From the NCBI GenBank assembly GCA_903838095.1, contig CAILXE010000379.1, positions 1 to 9,105 on the forward strand: a stretch of DNA of 9,105 nucleotides. The letters are read 5' to 3'. Below are positions 1 through 7,670 of this stretch, piece by piece. This stretch comes from an uncultured Chlorobiaceae bacterium (GTDB taxonomy: Bacteria > Bacteroidota > Chlorobiia > Chlorobiales > Chlorobiaceae). Both the position numbers and the translations under genes were made by a program. The notes beneath the pieces are model-generated. The model was not told the origin of the DNA. It made no database searches and worked only from the letters and a program-made list of their open reading frames with translations. Positions within the stretch are counted from its first letter, which is position 1. Every line of letters begins with the position of its first letter.

Positions 1-81
1 GAGTCAGGTTTGAACCTTATCCCCGCCAAAGGACTCCGCGATGCAGCACAGAAGGTGCATGATGCTCTGGCTTTATCCTGA
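1..81 (+). CDS. 3' end of an unidentified protein gene (partial, runs in from the left edge)
   Basis: Frame 1 is open from the first base for 26 codons and stops at TGA 79-81; the two other plus frames hit stops earlier. The peptide ends in ...GLRDAAQKVHDALALS, which looks like a normal amphipathic C-terminal helix. I do not recognise the family from so short a piece. The gene converges on the macB gene, whose stop lies at 193, with a hairpin between them. This supports a real gene end here, but the evidence is only an open frame of 26 codons plus the position of the hairpin. Confidence 0.5.
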   Translation, partial: ESGLNLIPAKGLRDAAQKVHDALALS

Positions 82-115
82 GCAGACATTTCAGACGAGA
101 GCACCCATAACTTCA

Positions 116-143
116 CACCCCGCAATTATTTTCATGCGGGGTG
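116..143. terminator. Hairpin between convergent genes, probable terminator
   Basis: CACCCCGC (116-123) pairs perfectly with GCGGGGTG (136-143), and A124/T135 can extend the stem to 9 bp around a 10-base loop. It sits in the gap between two convergent genes (stops at 81 and 193). There is no good U-tract on either side, so intrinsic termination may be weak. The stem itself is seen directly; its role is inferred from position. Confidence 0.55.
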
Positions 144-192
144 CTGAATGTTTACCAGCATTTGTGTAAGATATTTTTTGCTTTTCACGTCT

Positions 193-2166
193 CTACTCAT
201 ATCGGAGAGCTTCTACCGGTTTGAGTTCTGCTGCTTTCCTTGCTGGCCATAGACCAAAAAAGATACCGATAGCCGCAGAAAAGGCTGTTGCGAGAACAAC
301 CGATATGAGTGAGGTTTTTACCGCCCAGCCTGCAAAAAATGAGAGTATGAGAGAGATTCCTATACCCGCCAGTACCCCGATAACACCTCCGCTGATCGTC
401 ATCCCGACCGACTCGACAAGAAACTGAAGCATGATGTCCCCTTTTCTTGCTCCGATAGCCTTGCGCAGTCCGATTTCCCGAGTACGCTCAGTCACTGAGA
501 CCAGCATGATATTCATAATACCGATGCCTCCGACCACAAGCGAAATTGCGGCAATAGAGCCAAGCAACAGGCTCATCGTCTGCGTGGTGCTGCTGAGCAT
601 CTGCTGAATTTCAGTCATATCCCTGATATTGAAGGAATCGTCATTCGCTTTCAACCGGTGGCGCTTACAAATCTGCTCGCTGATCGCGCTTTTTGCCTGG
701 CCAATAAGAGCTGGTGAGATGACTTCAACAAAAATTCCGCTCAGATAATCCTTGCCGAGCACTCGATACATGGCTGTCGTCACAGGAATAATCACCACGT
801 CATCCTCATCCTGAGGGCCGGAAAACCCTTTGGCAGGAGCAATCCCGATAACCTTGAAATTAATCCGGTTTATCTTGATGGTTCTGCCGATCGGGTTGTT
901 GCCACCGAACAGCTCCTTGACCACGGTTACACCGATAATGGCCACCTTTTCCCGAGTCTGGATCTCTTCTCTGGTAAACCACCTCCCGGTGGACGGCACC
1001 GATGCCCGCATGGTTCCATAATCAAATCCGACCCCGTTAAGACTGGAACTCCAGTTTTTGTTGCCATAGACAATCCTGCCACCTCCGTTGACCACACCGG
1101 TGGCATTTTTCACCAGTGAACGGAGCGCCACAATATCGTCAACATCAGTAAAGGTAAAACGGGTCACCGCGCCTGCTCCCTGAGCGGCGCCCCTGATCTT
1201 GGCCGATCCTCCCCTGATTGAGAGCATGTTGGAGCCCATGGATTTCAGTTGCTCCTGCATGGCCGCCTTGGCACCCTCTCCCAGAGCCATCATGGCAATC
1301 ACCGAAGCGACACCGACAAAAATTCCAAGAACGGAAAGAAAAGAGCGCATTTTATTGGCAAGAATTGCCTGAAAAGCCTGCTGCATAAATCCGGTAAACC
1401 GCCCATCCCGCCATAACGAAACCGTTTTGGAAAGATGCGGATCAAACTCCTGCCCGACTCCAATATTCACTGAGGATTCCATACCGATCTTGCGCTCATC
1501 GGAGACAATAAGGCCATCACGCATGGTAATCACCCGCCCGGCATAAGCGGCAATCTCGGTTTCGTGCGTTACCATAATGATGGTTTTTCCCTCTTCATGA
1601 AGACCCTTGAGAATCTTCATGATCTCCGCCGAGTTTTTTGTATCAAGATTGCCCGTTGGCTCATCAGCAAAAATAATCAGCGGATCACGGACAAGCGCCC
1701 TTGCTATAGCGACCCGCTGCTGCTCCCCGCCTGAAAGCTGGTTTGGCGTATGATCAACTCTTTTTTCAAGCCCAACCTGCCTCAGACGCTCTATGGCTTC
1801 CTTGCGAAAATCTCCCTTGACACCGCTGTAGATATGCGGCAGACGCACATTATCGACAATGTTCATTCGCTTGAGCAAATGAAACTGCTGAAAAACAAAA
1901 CCGGCAACACTGTTGCGAAGTCCAGCCTGCTCATCTTCCGTCATGGTGTTGACATTATGACCAAACAGCAGGTAGTCCCCCTTGTCGGGAATATCGAGCA
2001 GCCCAAGAATCTGGAGCAGAGAGGATTTACCCGATCCGGAAGCCCCCATGATCGCAACAAACTCTCCCTGCTCTATCTTCATGGAAACACCACGCAACGC
2101 CTGCACCGTGCTTTCACCGATCTGGTACGTCCGGTGAACATCGACAAGTTCAAGCATGGTTTTCAT
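193..2166 (-). CDS. macB: MacB-type ABC transporter, fused ATPase and permease
   Basis: This is the inner-membrane motor of a tripartite efflux system; MacB-family proteins use ATP hydrolysis to drive substrate from the periplasm through MacA and TolC. The 657 residues are close to the family length (E. coli MacB is 648). The N-terminal ATPase has Walker A GASGSGKS (41-48), Q-loop at 93-94, signature LSGGEQQR (144-151), Walker B LIIFADE (163-169) and switch His201. A linker leads to one membrane helix at about 275-297, a periplasmic MacB_PCD domain (about 300-525), and three more helices (about 531-558, 588-612, 618-640) forming the FtsX-like core with the [15 protein letters not shown] motif. 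All ATPase residues are intact. The start ATG overlaps the stop of the adaptor gene as ATGA, indicating translational coupling. The substrate (macrolide, peptide, siderophore or lipid) cannot be deduced; the family also includes lipoprotein-related and peptide exporters. Confidence 0.95.
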   Translation of the reverse strand: MKTMLELVDVHRTYQIGESTVQALRGVSMKIEQGEFVAIMGASGSGKSSLLQILGLLDIPDKGDYLLFGHNVNTMTEDEQAGLRNSVAGFVFQQFHLLKRMNIVDNVRLPHIYSGVKGDFRKEAIERLRQVGLEKRVDHTPNQLSGGEQQRVAIARALVRDPLIIFADEPTGNLDTKNSAEIMKILKGLHEEGKTIIMVTHETEIAAYAGRVITMRDGLIVSDERKIGMESSVNIGVGQEFDPHLSKTVSLWRDGRFTGFMQQAFQAILANKMRSFLSVLGIFVGVASVIAMMALGEGAKAAMQEQLKSMGSNMLSIRGGSAKIRGAAQGAGAVTRFTFTDVDDIVALRSLVKNATGVVNGGGRIVYGNKNWSSSLNGVGFDYGTMRASVPSTGRWFTREEIQTREKVAIIGVTVVKELFGGNNPIGRTIKINRINFKVIGIAPAKGFSGPQDEDDVVIIPVTTAMYRVLGKDYLSGIFVEVISPALIGQAKSAISEQICKRHRLKANDDSFNIRDMTEIQQMLSSTTQTMSLLLGSIAAISLVVGGIGIMNIMLVSVTERTREIGLRKAIGARKGDIMLQFLVESVGMTISGGVIGVLAGIGISLILSFFAGWAVKTSLISVVLATAFSAAIGIFFGLWPARKAAELKPVEALRYE

Positions 2167-3131
2167 GGCTTCTTTTTGCCGCGCTGCGGCGCAAATGGAT
2201 TGGTTCCTCCATTATTTGTTGGCAACACAAAGGAGGTGTCGGGAAGAAGCACCACGGAGTTGTCCGAAAGACCATCAATAATTTCAATGTTCCGATCATC
2301 CTGCAAACCGGTATGCACAGCTCTGTAACGTTGTGTCAAGTTTTTTGAACCACTTTTCTCAAGCACCACACTTTTGCCATTTTTACTCTGAACGGCCCCG
2401 ATCGGCAACAGGAGTGCATCACTTTTTTCCTCGACAATAATTCGAATATTAGCACTCATCCCGGAGCGAAAAACATCAGGAATACGTTCAGGAATCACAT
2501 CGACGTTATAGATGTTGACATTATTCTGCAAATGCGACTCATAATAGATATGCCCAACCACCCCGTTAACCCGGATGTCAGGATACGCGTCCAGCCCGAT
2601 CACCGCCTTTTGCCCCGCCTTGACCTTTCCGATATCGGTTTCATCGACGTAAGCCTTCACAATAAGGCGATCAGACAGAACAAAAAGGGAATCACTTGCC
2701 GTCACCGTCTGGCCGGGATCGACACTGCGCACAATAACCTGCCCCTCCATCGGAGCCATAACTGCGGTCTCCTTGTAAACCTTCTGCCAATAATTCTGCT
2801 CACTTTTGCCTTGCAATTTGGCTGCATCAAGCAGCGCTGCCCGCTCGGTCGAACTGAGCATGGCAAGCACCTCTCCTTTTTTCACGATTTGCCCCTCTTC
2901 GACCAGAATTTCCTCAATTCGCCCGCCCACCGATGACTGGATTTTAACACGGTTTTGCGGTTCAACCGCTCCGGTTGTTGAGACCGACGAACTGATGGTT
3001 CCCCTTGTTGGACGGATTTCATCAAATTTCTTCTCCGATACCCGGCTTCCCCTGAAAAAAAAGAACCCGACCGCCACAATCACCACGAGCGCAACCAAAC
3101 CGCCCCAGACAACTTTATTCCTGCTGACCAT
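2163..3131 (-). CDS. macA: MacA/HlyD-family periplasmic adaptor (membrane fusion protein)
   Basis: The adaptor links the MacB-type transporter to the TolC-type channel. The start at ATG 3131 (322 residues, MVSRNK...) is chosen because AGGAGG lies about 7 bases upstream; longer in-frame starts lack such a site. A single membrane anchor spans about residues 9-26. The first lipoyl half (about 61-93, with [19 protein letters not shown]) is followed by only about 30 helical residues (95-124), then the second lipoyl half with [18 protein letters not shown] (126-143). A beta-barrel (about 155-235) and a membrane-proximal domain follow, ending in a basic GKKKP tail. The helical hairpin is much shorter than in E. 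coli MacA. The gene overlaps tolC by 17 bases upstream and macB by 4 bases downstream. The role in efflux is well supported by context; the symbol is by family, not by proven orthology. Confidence 0.9.
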   Translation of the reverse strand: MVSRNKVVWGGLVALVVIVAVGFFFFRGSRVSEKKFDEIRPTRGTISSSVSTTGAVEPQNRVKIQSSVGGRIEEILVEEGQIVKKGEVLAMLSSTERAALLDAAKLQGKSEQNYWQKVYKETAVMAPMEGQVIVRSVDPGQTVTASDSLFVLSDRLIVKAYVDETDIGKVKAGQKAVIGLDAYPDIRVNGVVGHIYYESHLQNNVNIYNVDVIPERIPDVFRSGMSANIRIIVEEKSDALLLPIGAVQSKNGKSVVLEKSGSKNLTQRYRAVHTGLQDDRNIEIIDGLSDNSVVLLPDTSFVLPTNNGGTNPFAPQRGKKKP

Positions 3132-4392
3132 CAAGCCCTCCTCCTTTTGCATGAATCCATTGAGCCTCGGCAATCAGCAGATCAGCCCCGGCATTGAGAT
3201 AACTTTTTTTTGCAGTGACAAGATTGTTTTCGATAATGACCCAATCGTTGAAGGTAATGAGCCCATTCGAATACTGGGCGTTGGCAATAGCAGAACGCTC
3301 AACTGCCGCATCGAGAAATTTTTTCTTGACAACCACCATCTCACGGGCATCCAGAAAATTCTTCCAGCTCTCTTCAAGAGTATCGAAAATCTGGAGATAC
3401 CCGCTTTTCTCCTGGGCACTCTGCTGACTCACAACCGCCATGGCTTTCGACACCCTCGCCCTGCCACTTCCACCTTCATAAATCGGCACGGCAATCCTCA
3501 ACCCTGCACTCCAGTCAACAGCATCAAATGGCCAGCGCTCAACAGAACTTTTCCCAACCGATGAAGAAAGATAGAGTTCGGGAGAAAACGCGCTCCGTGC
3601 AGCATCAAGATCATAACGCGCTGCTTTGCTCCTTGTATCAAGCTGCTGAAAGAGAGGATTGTTTTTTGCCAGTTGTTGAAAATCCGGCTTTTCGAAGAGA
3701 TGGTCACCACCCGTGAAAGAGCCCTGTACCCTGAGCGGTTGATGAAGATCGCGCCCAAGCGCTGATGCCAGTTTCGCCTGCGCAAGCGCGACAGCACGTC
3801 CAGCCTGCGTCACTTCAAACTCAGCCTGGGCAAGATCTGCCTGCGCCTGACGAAGCGCACCGATATGCTCGCGACCACCCTGATATCGCAGACTGATCAA
3901 ACGAACATTCCTCTCGCGCCTTTCGGCAATTTCACCCGTAAGACCCAGCAGTTCCTGAGCCTGAAGCAATTCAGTAAACGCAGAACGGAGAGCAAAGCGA
4001 ACATCGGCAGAGACCACGCGATAATTATATTGTGCTGCCTTTATTGCCTCAGCATTACTGGCAACCTGCCTCGATGTTTTTTGCCCGTCATAAAGAAGCT
4101 GATCGGCAGAAAGGGAGTACGATCGTGCCATGGACGAGCCCCCCCCCTTTTCTGACGTGCCATCCTGCTGAACAGTGGCGCTCAGGCTGAGGTGCGGAAG
4201 ACGCGATCCGGCGGTTATCCGTTTGTCAGCGTCAGCCTGCTGCAAAAGCGCCAAAGCAACATGAAGATCGGGATGCGCCTCCCTGGTCTCGCGGACACAC
4301 TGCTCCCACGTCAGAGACTCTCCAGCACAAAGACACGGGGAAGCAGAGACCAAAAAAAACAGCGCCAGCAGGAGATAACGTCTTGCTCTCAT
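3115..4392 (-). CDS. tolC: TolC-family outer membrane efflux channel
   Basis: First gene of the exporter operon, 425 residues (E. coli TolC is 493). An N-terminal signal peptide (RRYLLLALFFLVSASPCLCA, about residues 4-23) precedes two outer-membrane-efflux repeats. Repeat 1 (about 27-215) carries the long alanine/glutamine-rich helices, for example LRQAQADLAQAEFEVTQAG. Repeat 2 (about 235-412) has the typical FNDWVIIENNLVTAKKSYLNA segment. Strand segments such as YSLSADQLLYDG and AGLRIAVPIYEGG mark the membrane barrel. The start at 4392 is preceded by AAAGGA at a long spacing of 10 bases, so initiation may be modest. The stop overlaps the start of the adaptor, and the last codons carry the adaptor's ribosome binding site. 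The cysteines near the signal cleavage site (20, 22) do not form a lipobox. Codons 82-85 contain a run of nine G bases. Confidence 0.92.
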   Translation of the reverse strand: MRARRYLLLALFFLVSASPCLCAGESLTWEQCVRETREAHPDLHVALALLQQADADKRITAGSRLPHLSLSATVQQDGTSEKGGGSSMARSYSLSADQLLYDGQKTSRQVASNAEAIKAAQYNYRVVSADVRFALRSAFTELLQAQELLGLTGEIAERRERNVRLISLRYQGGREHIGALRQAQADLAQAEFEVTQAGRAVALAQAKLASALGRDLHQPLRVQGSFTGGDHLFEKPDFQQLAKNNPLFQQLDTRSKAARYDLDAARSAFSPELYLSSSVGKSSVERWPFDAVDWSAGLRIAVPIYEGGSGRARVSKAMAVVSQQSAQEKSGYLQIFDTLEESWKNFLDAREMVVVKKKFLDAAVERSAIANAQYSNGLITFNDWVIIENNLVTAKKSYLNAGADLLIAEAQWIHAKGGGLDGQQE

Positions 4393-4495
4393 TGCGGAAA
4401 TATCCTTTCAGTAAAATGAAGAATCAGCATATCACCCTCAGGTGGTCAGAATATTTGACGCCTTTTGTTCTAAAACCTTGTGCATAACAATATCC

Positions 4496-4530
4496 CCGCA
4501 TTCATTGAGTGCGGAAAAAAGTCAATCCGC
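4496..4530. repeat. Alternative overlapping hairpins upstream of tolC
   Basis: CCGCA (4496-4500) can pair with TGCGG (4510-4514). The same GCGGA (4511-4515) can instead pair with TCCGC (4526-4530). The two stems exclude each other and lie between the nif11 terminator and the tolC start. This may be a regulator site or leader structure; no function can be shown, and stems of 5 bp occur by chance. Confidence 0.25.
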
Positions 4531-4537
4531 CCTTAAG

Positions 4538-4566
4538 AAAAAAGCCCTGTCGATTGCTCAGGGCTT
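4538..4566 (-). terminator. Rho-independent terminator of the first Nif11-like gene
   Basis: On the minus strand the 8-bp stem AAGCCCTG (4559-4566) / CAGGGCTT (4542-4549) with a 9-base loop is followed directly by a T-rich run (TTTTTTCTT, reading down to about 4535). It lies about 50 bases after the stop of the gene at 4619-4861. It should separate that gene from the tolC operon further downstream. Confidence 0.88.
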
Positions 4567-4618
4567 GTGCGTATTACTTATTACAATAAAGCAAGGCTTC
4601 CTGCAACAAGAAATCCAT

Positions 4619-4861
4619 CTATCCCTGCCATTCTTTATCGCCGGCAGGATTGAATGAGCAACGTCCGGAACCTGGAGAAGCTAAATACGAGCACTCCTTA
4701 TCACCTTTCTGACATTGCATCAGTGTCTTCCACTCAACGCCAAAAAGCTCTTCCAAACTGCAAGAAAAACCTTGGCTGCGGATTAACTCCTCAAAACGAG
4801 CACGGAAAACCTCATCAGTTTGAAGTTGTTGAACAAACATTTTTGCATTCTCAAAAGACAT
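4619..4861 (-). CDS. Nif11-domain small protein 1
   Basis: An 80-residue protein. Residues 1-45 match the Nif11 domain: MSFENAKMFVQQL, then DEVFRARFEELIRSQGFSCSLEEL, the usual two-helix pattern of this family. The domain occurs in small proteins of unknown role near nitrogen-fixation genes, and as the leader part of some ribosomally made peptide natural products. The tail (46-80) holds Cys50, Cys57 and Cys68, with Cys34 in the domain, and ends in EWQG. There is no Gly-Gly cleavage motif between domain and tail, and no modification enzyme gene is nearby in the window. AAGGA lies 8 bases before the ATG. It is a paralogue of the protein encoded at 5056-5304, with Cys34, Cys50 and Cys68 at the same numbers. 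Function unknown. Confidence 0.85.
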   Translation of the reverse strand: MSFENAKMFVQQLQTDEVFRARFEELIRSQGFSCSLEELFGVEWKTLMQCQKGDKECSYLASPGSGRCSFNPAGDKEWQG

Positions 4862-4878
4862 AGAAAATTTCCTTATGA

Positions 4879-4890
4879 TTCGTTAACGAA
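4879..4890. promoter_or_regulatory. 12-bp perfect palindrome in the 5' region of Nif11 gene 1
   Basis: TTCGTTAACGAA reads the same on both strands and ends 18 bases before the start codon at 4861. On the minus strand a weak promoter candidate, TTGCGC - 17 bases - TAAACT, lies just upstream. The palindrome could be an operator, but it is short and a chance match cannot be excluded. Confidence 0.3.
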
Positions 4891-4904
4891 AAGTGAGTTT
4901 AACA

Positions 4905-4972
4905 AATATCCGCGAAGAGCGCAAAGAGAGCGACTCCTTCGGAGTAAACAGAGACACTTGCCCGGAAGACAC
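4905..4972. repeat. Purine-rich spacer segment resembling dispersed intergenic repeats
   Basis: The stretch contains GCGAAGAGCGCAAAGAGAGCG followed by ACTCC-TTC-GGAGT (4933-4945, 5-bp stem). Spacer sequences with GAGCGCAAAGAG units are, from memory, frequent in intergenic regions of several bacterial genomes. Only one copy is in this window, so repeat status cannot be tested here. Confidence 0.3.
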
Positions 4973-4973
4973 T

Positions 4974-4998
4974 CAAAAAGCCCCGACAGTCGGGGCTT
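4974..4998 (-). terminator. Rho-independent terminator of the second Nif11-like gene
   Basis: A 9-bp perfect stem, AAGCCCCGA (4978-4986) with TCGGGGCTT (4990-4998), closes a 3-base loop. On the minus strand it is followed by TTTTTG, a short U-tract. It lies about 58 bases past the stop of the gene at 5056-5304. A small additional stem GGGAG/CTCCC is at 5005-5016. Confidence 0.87.
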
Positions 4999-5055
4999 CG
5001 TAAAGGGAGTTCTCCCAAAGATCAGGTGCATACCAATGTATACATGACAAAGCAA

Positions 5056-5304
5056 TTACCCAACCCAATATTCATAACCATGAGGCTTCGCAACATACGG
5101 GCAATGACGATCATTGCTGATCACACTCGACGATGCTTTGCAGTGTTTATGCTCACACCCCATCAATAACTCACATTCCGCATGGCTGACCTCTTTTAAC
5201 GTACATTTATACCCCTCTCTGTGGATATACTCAACCATACGCTGACAAAAAACAGGGTCTGACTCCAGCCTTGCAACAAACGCCCTGGCTTGCTCCACTG
5301 ACAT
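5056..5304 (-). CDS. Nif11-domain small protein 2
   Basis: An 82-residue protein beginning MSVEQARAFVARLESDPVF, a clear Nif11 domain start, continuing to HREGYKCTLKEVS at about residue 40. The ATG at 5304 is chosen over an in-frame TTG at 5310 because the strong site AGGAGGTGA ends too close to the TTG, while AGGAGG is 9 bases before the ATG. Cysteines are at 20, 34, 44, 50, 55 and 68; the tail also has several histidines (CEHKHC at 50-55) and ends in YWVG. As in its neighbour at 4619-4861, no Gly-Gly processing site is visible. The Cys/His-rich tail could bind metal or be modified, but both are inference. Likely a monocistronic unit, given a downstream terminator and a 195-base gap to the next gene. 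Confidence 0.85.
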   Translation of the reverse strand: MSVEQARAFVARLESDPVFCQRMVEYIHREGYKCTLKEVSHAECELLMGCEHKHCKASSSVISNDRHCPYVAKPHGYEYWVG

Positions 5305-5382
5305 AACCAATCACCTCCTAACCCGTTTATTTGCAAAATAAATTTCAACCCCACTTATATGTGAACAACTCGCCAGATAAAT

Positions 5383-5398
5383 TTGTTTCCTGAAACAA
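5383..5398. promoter_or_regulatory. 16-bp inverted repeat, possible operator
   Basis: TTGTTTC (5383-5389) and GAAACAA (5392-5398) form a perfect 7-bp inverted repeat with a 2-base centre, the usual geometry of a dimeric regulator site. It lies 79 bases upstream of Nif11 gene 2 and, on the other side, upstream of the promoter candidate of the ABC-F gene. No regulator can be named. Confidence 0.35.
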
Positions 5399-5460
5399 GC
5401 CTTTTCTACAAGGATGTAGTCCTTATGCCAGAAAAAATATGCCGCCTGACACTGAAATTC

Positions 5461-5489
5461 TTGCCCTGACTGTTCTCACAATCGATAAT
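5461..5489 (+). promoter_or_regulatory. Sigma-70-like promoter candidate for the ABC-F gene
   Basis: TTGCCC (5461-5466) is separated by 17 bases from GATAAT (5484-5489), 4 of 6 and 5 of 6 matches to the consensus boxes. Transcription would begin near 5496 and give a leader of about 207 bases before the start codon at 5703. Predicted by eye only. Confidence 0.4.
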
Positions 5490-5515
5490 CCTGTAGCTTA
5501 AATCCGCAATAAAAC

Positions 5516-5566
5516 ATGCGTTTTTCGCCGGAAATAACCTGGCCGTCAGGCCGGATTCTGAAGTAA
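5516..5566 (+). other. 16-codon leader reading frame upstream of the ABC-F gene, with hairpins
   Basis: ATG 5516 opens a frame reading MRFSPEITWPSGRILK and ending at TAA 5564-5566. It has no clear Shine-Dalgarno site. A GC-rich stem (5539-5554, GGCC/GGCC plus flanking pairs) lies inside it. A second stem, AAAAGG (5578-5583) / CCTTTT (5589-5594), follows closely and is trailed by T and TAATAAGG. This resembles the layout of translation-sensing leaders found before some ABC-F genes, but both coding and attenuation are speculative. Confidence 0.25.
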
Positions 5567-5702
5567 TCATATTATCTAAAAGGAGTTACCTTTTTAATAA
5601 GGAACAGTCTGGTATTTCATTTAATAATAGTGTATCATCTTTTCACCCGTAATAACCAAATCAGTTTACTCTTGACGATTATTTTACAAGGCCTTTTTTA
5701 TC

Positions 5703-7661
5703 ATGCTTGAAGCCCGTAATCTTTCCCTCAGTGTTGGAACCAAGCAACTGCTGACCGATACATCATTCCGCTTGGGAGATAAAGACCATGTCAGTCTTGT
5801 CGGTCTTAACGGCACAGGAAAAACAACTCTCCTGCGCCTTATCAGTGGCCCGACAACCGACTCCGCGCTTATTACCAATGGACAGTTTCTCAAATCCGCA
5901 GAGACCACCATCGGTTACCTTCCCCAGGAAATTTCTTTTGATGCCGATCTGGAGAAAACCGCACTGCAATATGCCCTGCAGGCAAACGCCAGACTGTTTG
6001 AACTCTCGGAAAAAATAACGCGGATGGAGCACGAGCTTGCCCTGCCCGAACAGGATTATGAAAGTGAGGCATACCACAACCTGATTGAGCGTTTTTCCGA
6101 TGCAATGCACGAATTTGAACATCTCGGCGGGTACACCATGCAGTCAGATGCCGAAAAAGTCCTTGCCGGACTCGGGTTCAGTGAAATAGATTTTCATAAA
6201 AAAGTCAAGGCATTTTCAGGCGGCTGGCAGATGCGCCTCCACATCACCAAGCTGCTCCTGCAAAACCCGACACTGCTACTGCTTGACGAGCCAACCAACC
6301 ACCTCGACATCGACTCGCTTCGATGGCTTGAAAATTATCTTCTCAACTACGAGCACAGCTATGTCATTGTGTCGCACGACCGCTTTTTTCTCGACAAACT
6401 GACCACAAAAACCCTTGAAATTGCGTTTGAACGCATCAACGAATACAAGGGCAACTACTCCTACTACGAAAAGGAGAAGGCTGAGCGGTACGAACTGATG
6501 ATGGGCAAATATGAGAACGACCTGAAAAAAATGGAGGAGCTGAAGGCATTTGTTGACCGATTCCGCTATAAAGCAACAAAAGCAAGGCAGGCACAGAGCC
6601 GACTCCGGCAGATGGAAAAAATGGAGAAAAACCTTCAGTCACCAGAAGAGGATCTCTCCAGAATATCCTTCAGATTTCCGAAAGCCAACCCCTCCGGACG
6701 TGAAGTGATGCGCCTCGACGGGGTAAAAAAGGCCTACCAATTACCCGATGGAACAAAAAAGCAGGTGCTCAACGGCATTGATCTTGAGGTGATGCGCGGC
6801 GACAGGATTGCCATTGTTGGCTCGAACGGAGCTGGAAAAACCACTTTCTGCAAAATTCTTGCGGGCGAGATTGACTTTGAAGGCAAACTAACCATGGGGC
6901 ACAACGTGACCCTCAACTACTTTGCACAGCACCAGACAGAGAACCTCGCCCAGGACAAAAGCATCTACATGGAGATGATGGACTCCGCGCCGTCATCAGA
7001 AGCGCAGAAAAAGGTGCGGGATATTCTCGGCTGTTTTCTCTTCAGCGGAGATGCTGTCAACAAAAAGATCAGAGTCCTCTCAGGAGGCGAAAAATCCAGA
7101 GTCGCACTCGCCAAAATCCTGCTTCAGGCATCCAACCTGCTGATCATGGATGAACCGACCAACCATCTCGACATGCGCTCAAAAGAGATGCTGATCGATT
7201 CGCTGGAATACTACGACGGCACCCTGCTGATTGTGAGCCACGATCGATATTTCCTCGACAGCCTGGTCAACAAGGTGGTGGAAATCAAAAACGGCACCCT
7301 GCAACTCCACCTCGGCACCTACGCTGAATACCTTGAAAAAGCAGAGAAGGCCATAGAAGCTGAACGCCAGCAGGAGGCCGCTGCCAGGCAAAAAAGCCAG
7401 AGCAACCCGGCAAAAACAACCGAAAAAGAAAAAGAGCAGGCGAAGAAAACTGCGGCATCAAAAAAAGACAAAAAGCGAATCGAGGAGATCGAACAAAAAA
7501 TCAACCGGCTTGAGCAGAAAAAAGAGTCGATTGAAACCATGATGGCCACAGAAGATTTTTACAAAAAAAGCAAGGAAGAAAACTCAAAAATCCTCGACGG
7601 TTATCACGCGCTGTGCAAAGAGCTGAATGCCCTCTTTGCGGAATGGGAGCAGATTTCCTGA
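5703..7661 (+). CDS. ABC-F family ATPase (ribosome-associated, Uup/YheS-like)
   Basis: Soluble twin-ATPase protein of 652 residues with no membrane segments. ABC-F proteins bind the ribosomal E site and act on stalled or paused translation; some protect against antibiotics. Domain 1 has Walker A GLNGTGKT (34-41), signature FSGGWQMR (171-178), Walker B with [12 protein letters not shown] (191-202) and His225. The inter-domain linker (about 242-330) carries the basic [17 protein letters not shown] segment that contacts P-site tRNA in this family. Domain 2 has GSNGAGKT (373-380), LSGGEKSR (459-466), [10 protein letters not shown] (481-490) and His513. The C-terminal Lys/Glu-rich part (about 541-650) is a coiled coil as in Uup-type members. 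The length matches YheS and Uup. The start is supported by the typical [12 protein letters not shown] opening; only a weak AAGG site 11 bases upstream is seen. It stands alone as a gene. Subfamily is uncertain. Confidence 0.96.
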   Translation: MLEARNLSLSVGTKQLLTDTSFRLGDKDHVSLVGLNGTGKTTLLRLISGPTTDSALITNGQFLKSAETTIGYLPQEISFDADLEKTALQYALQANARLFELSEKITRMEHELALPEQDYESEAYHNLIERFSDAMHEFEHLGGYTMQSDAEKVLAGLGFSEIDFHKKVKAFSGGWQMRLHITKLLLQNPTLLLLDEPTNHLDIDSLRWLENYLLNYEHSYVIVSHDRFFLDKLTTKTLEIAFERINEYKGNYSYYEKEKAERYELMMGKYENDLKKMEELKAFVDRFRYKATKARQAQSRLRQMEKMEKNLQSPEEDLSRISFRFPKANPSGREVMRLDGVKKAYQLPDGTKKQVLNGIDLEVMRGDRIAIVGSNGAGKTTFCKILAGEIDFEGKLTMGHNVTLNYFAQHQTENLAQDKSIYMEMMDSAPSSEAQKKVRDILGCFLFSGDAVNKKIRVLSGGEKSRVALAKILLQASNLLIMDEPTNHLDMRSKEMLIDSLEYYDGTLLIVSHDRYFLDSLVNKVVEIKNGTLQLHLGTYAEYLEKAEKAIEAERQQEAAARQKSQSNPAKTTEKEKEQAKKTAASKKDKKRIEEIEQKINRLEQKKESIETMMATEDFYKKSKEENSKILDGYHALCKELNALFAEWEQIS

Positions 7662-7670
7662 CAAAGTCCC

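Larger units (their letters stand above)
5305..5702. other. Gene-free region between the divergent Nif11 gene 2 and the ABC-F gene
   Basis: No convincing gene longer than 16 codons is seen in these 398 bases. They should hold the promoters of both divergent neighbours. Visible elements are a 16-bp inverted repeat at 5383-5398, small alternative stems at 5406-5424 (CTACA/TGTAG or AAGGA/TCCTT), a promoter candidate at 5461-5489, a 16-codon reading frame at 5516-5566, and stems at 5539-5554 and 5578-5594. A TTGACG at 5672-5677 is too close to the start codon to be a useful -35. Confidence 0.6.

Noticed and set aside
1750..2328. 192-codon plus-strand open frame
   Set aside because: It lies opposite the ATPase part of macB and the end of macA, both strongly supported by motifs; its translation has no recognisable pattern.
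2806..3564. 252-codon plus-strand open frame
   Set aside because: Antisense to the macA and tolC genes, low-complexity Ser/Thr/Pro composition, no motif. An antisense shadow.
4390..4392. TolC-like protein as a lipoprotein, because of cysteines near the signal peptide end
   Set aside because: Residues before Cys20 (A-S-P) and Cys22 (P-C-L) do not fit a lipobox, so an ordinary signal peptide is more likely.
4619..5304. Calling the Nif11 proteins RiPP precursors
   Set aside because: No Gly-Gly leader cleavage site, no modification enzyme in the window and no peptidase-domain transporter. Kept as a hypothesis only.
5672..5677. TTGACG as the -35 box of the ABC-F gene
   Set aside because: A correctly spaced -10 would fall at about 5695-5700, placing the transcript start inside the coding sequence.
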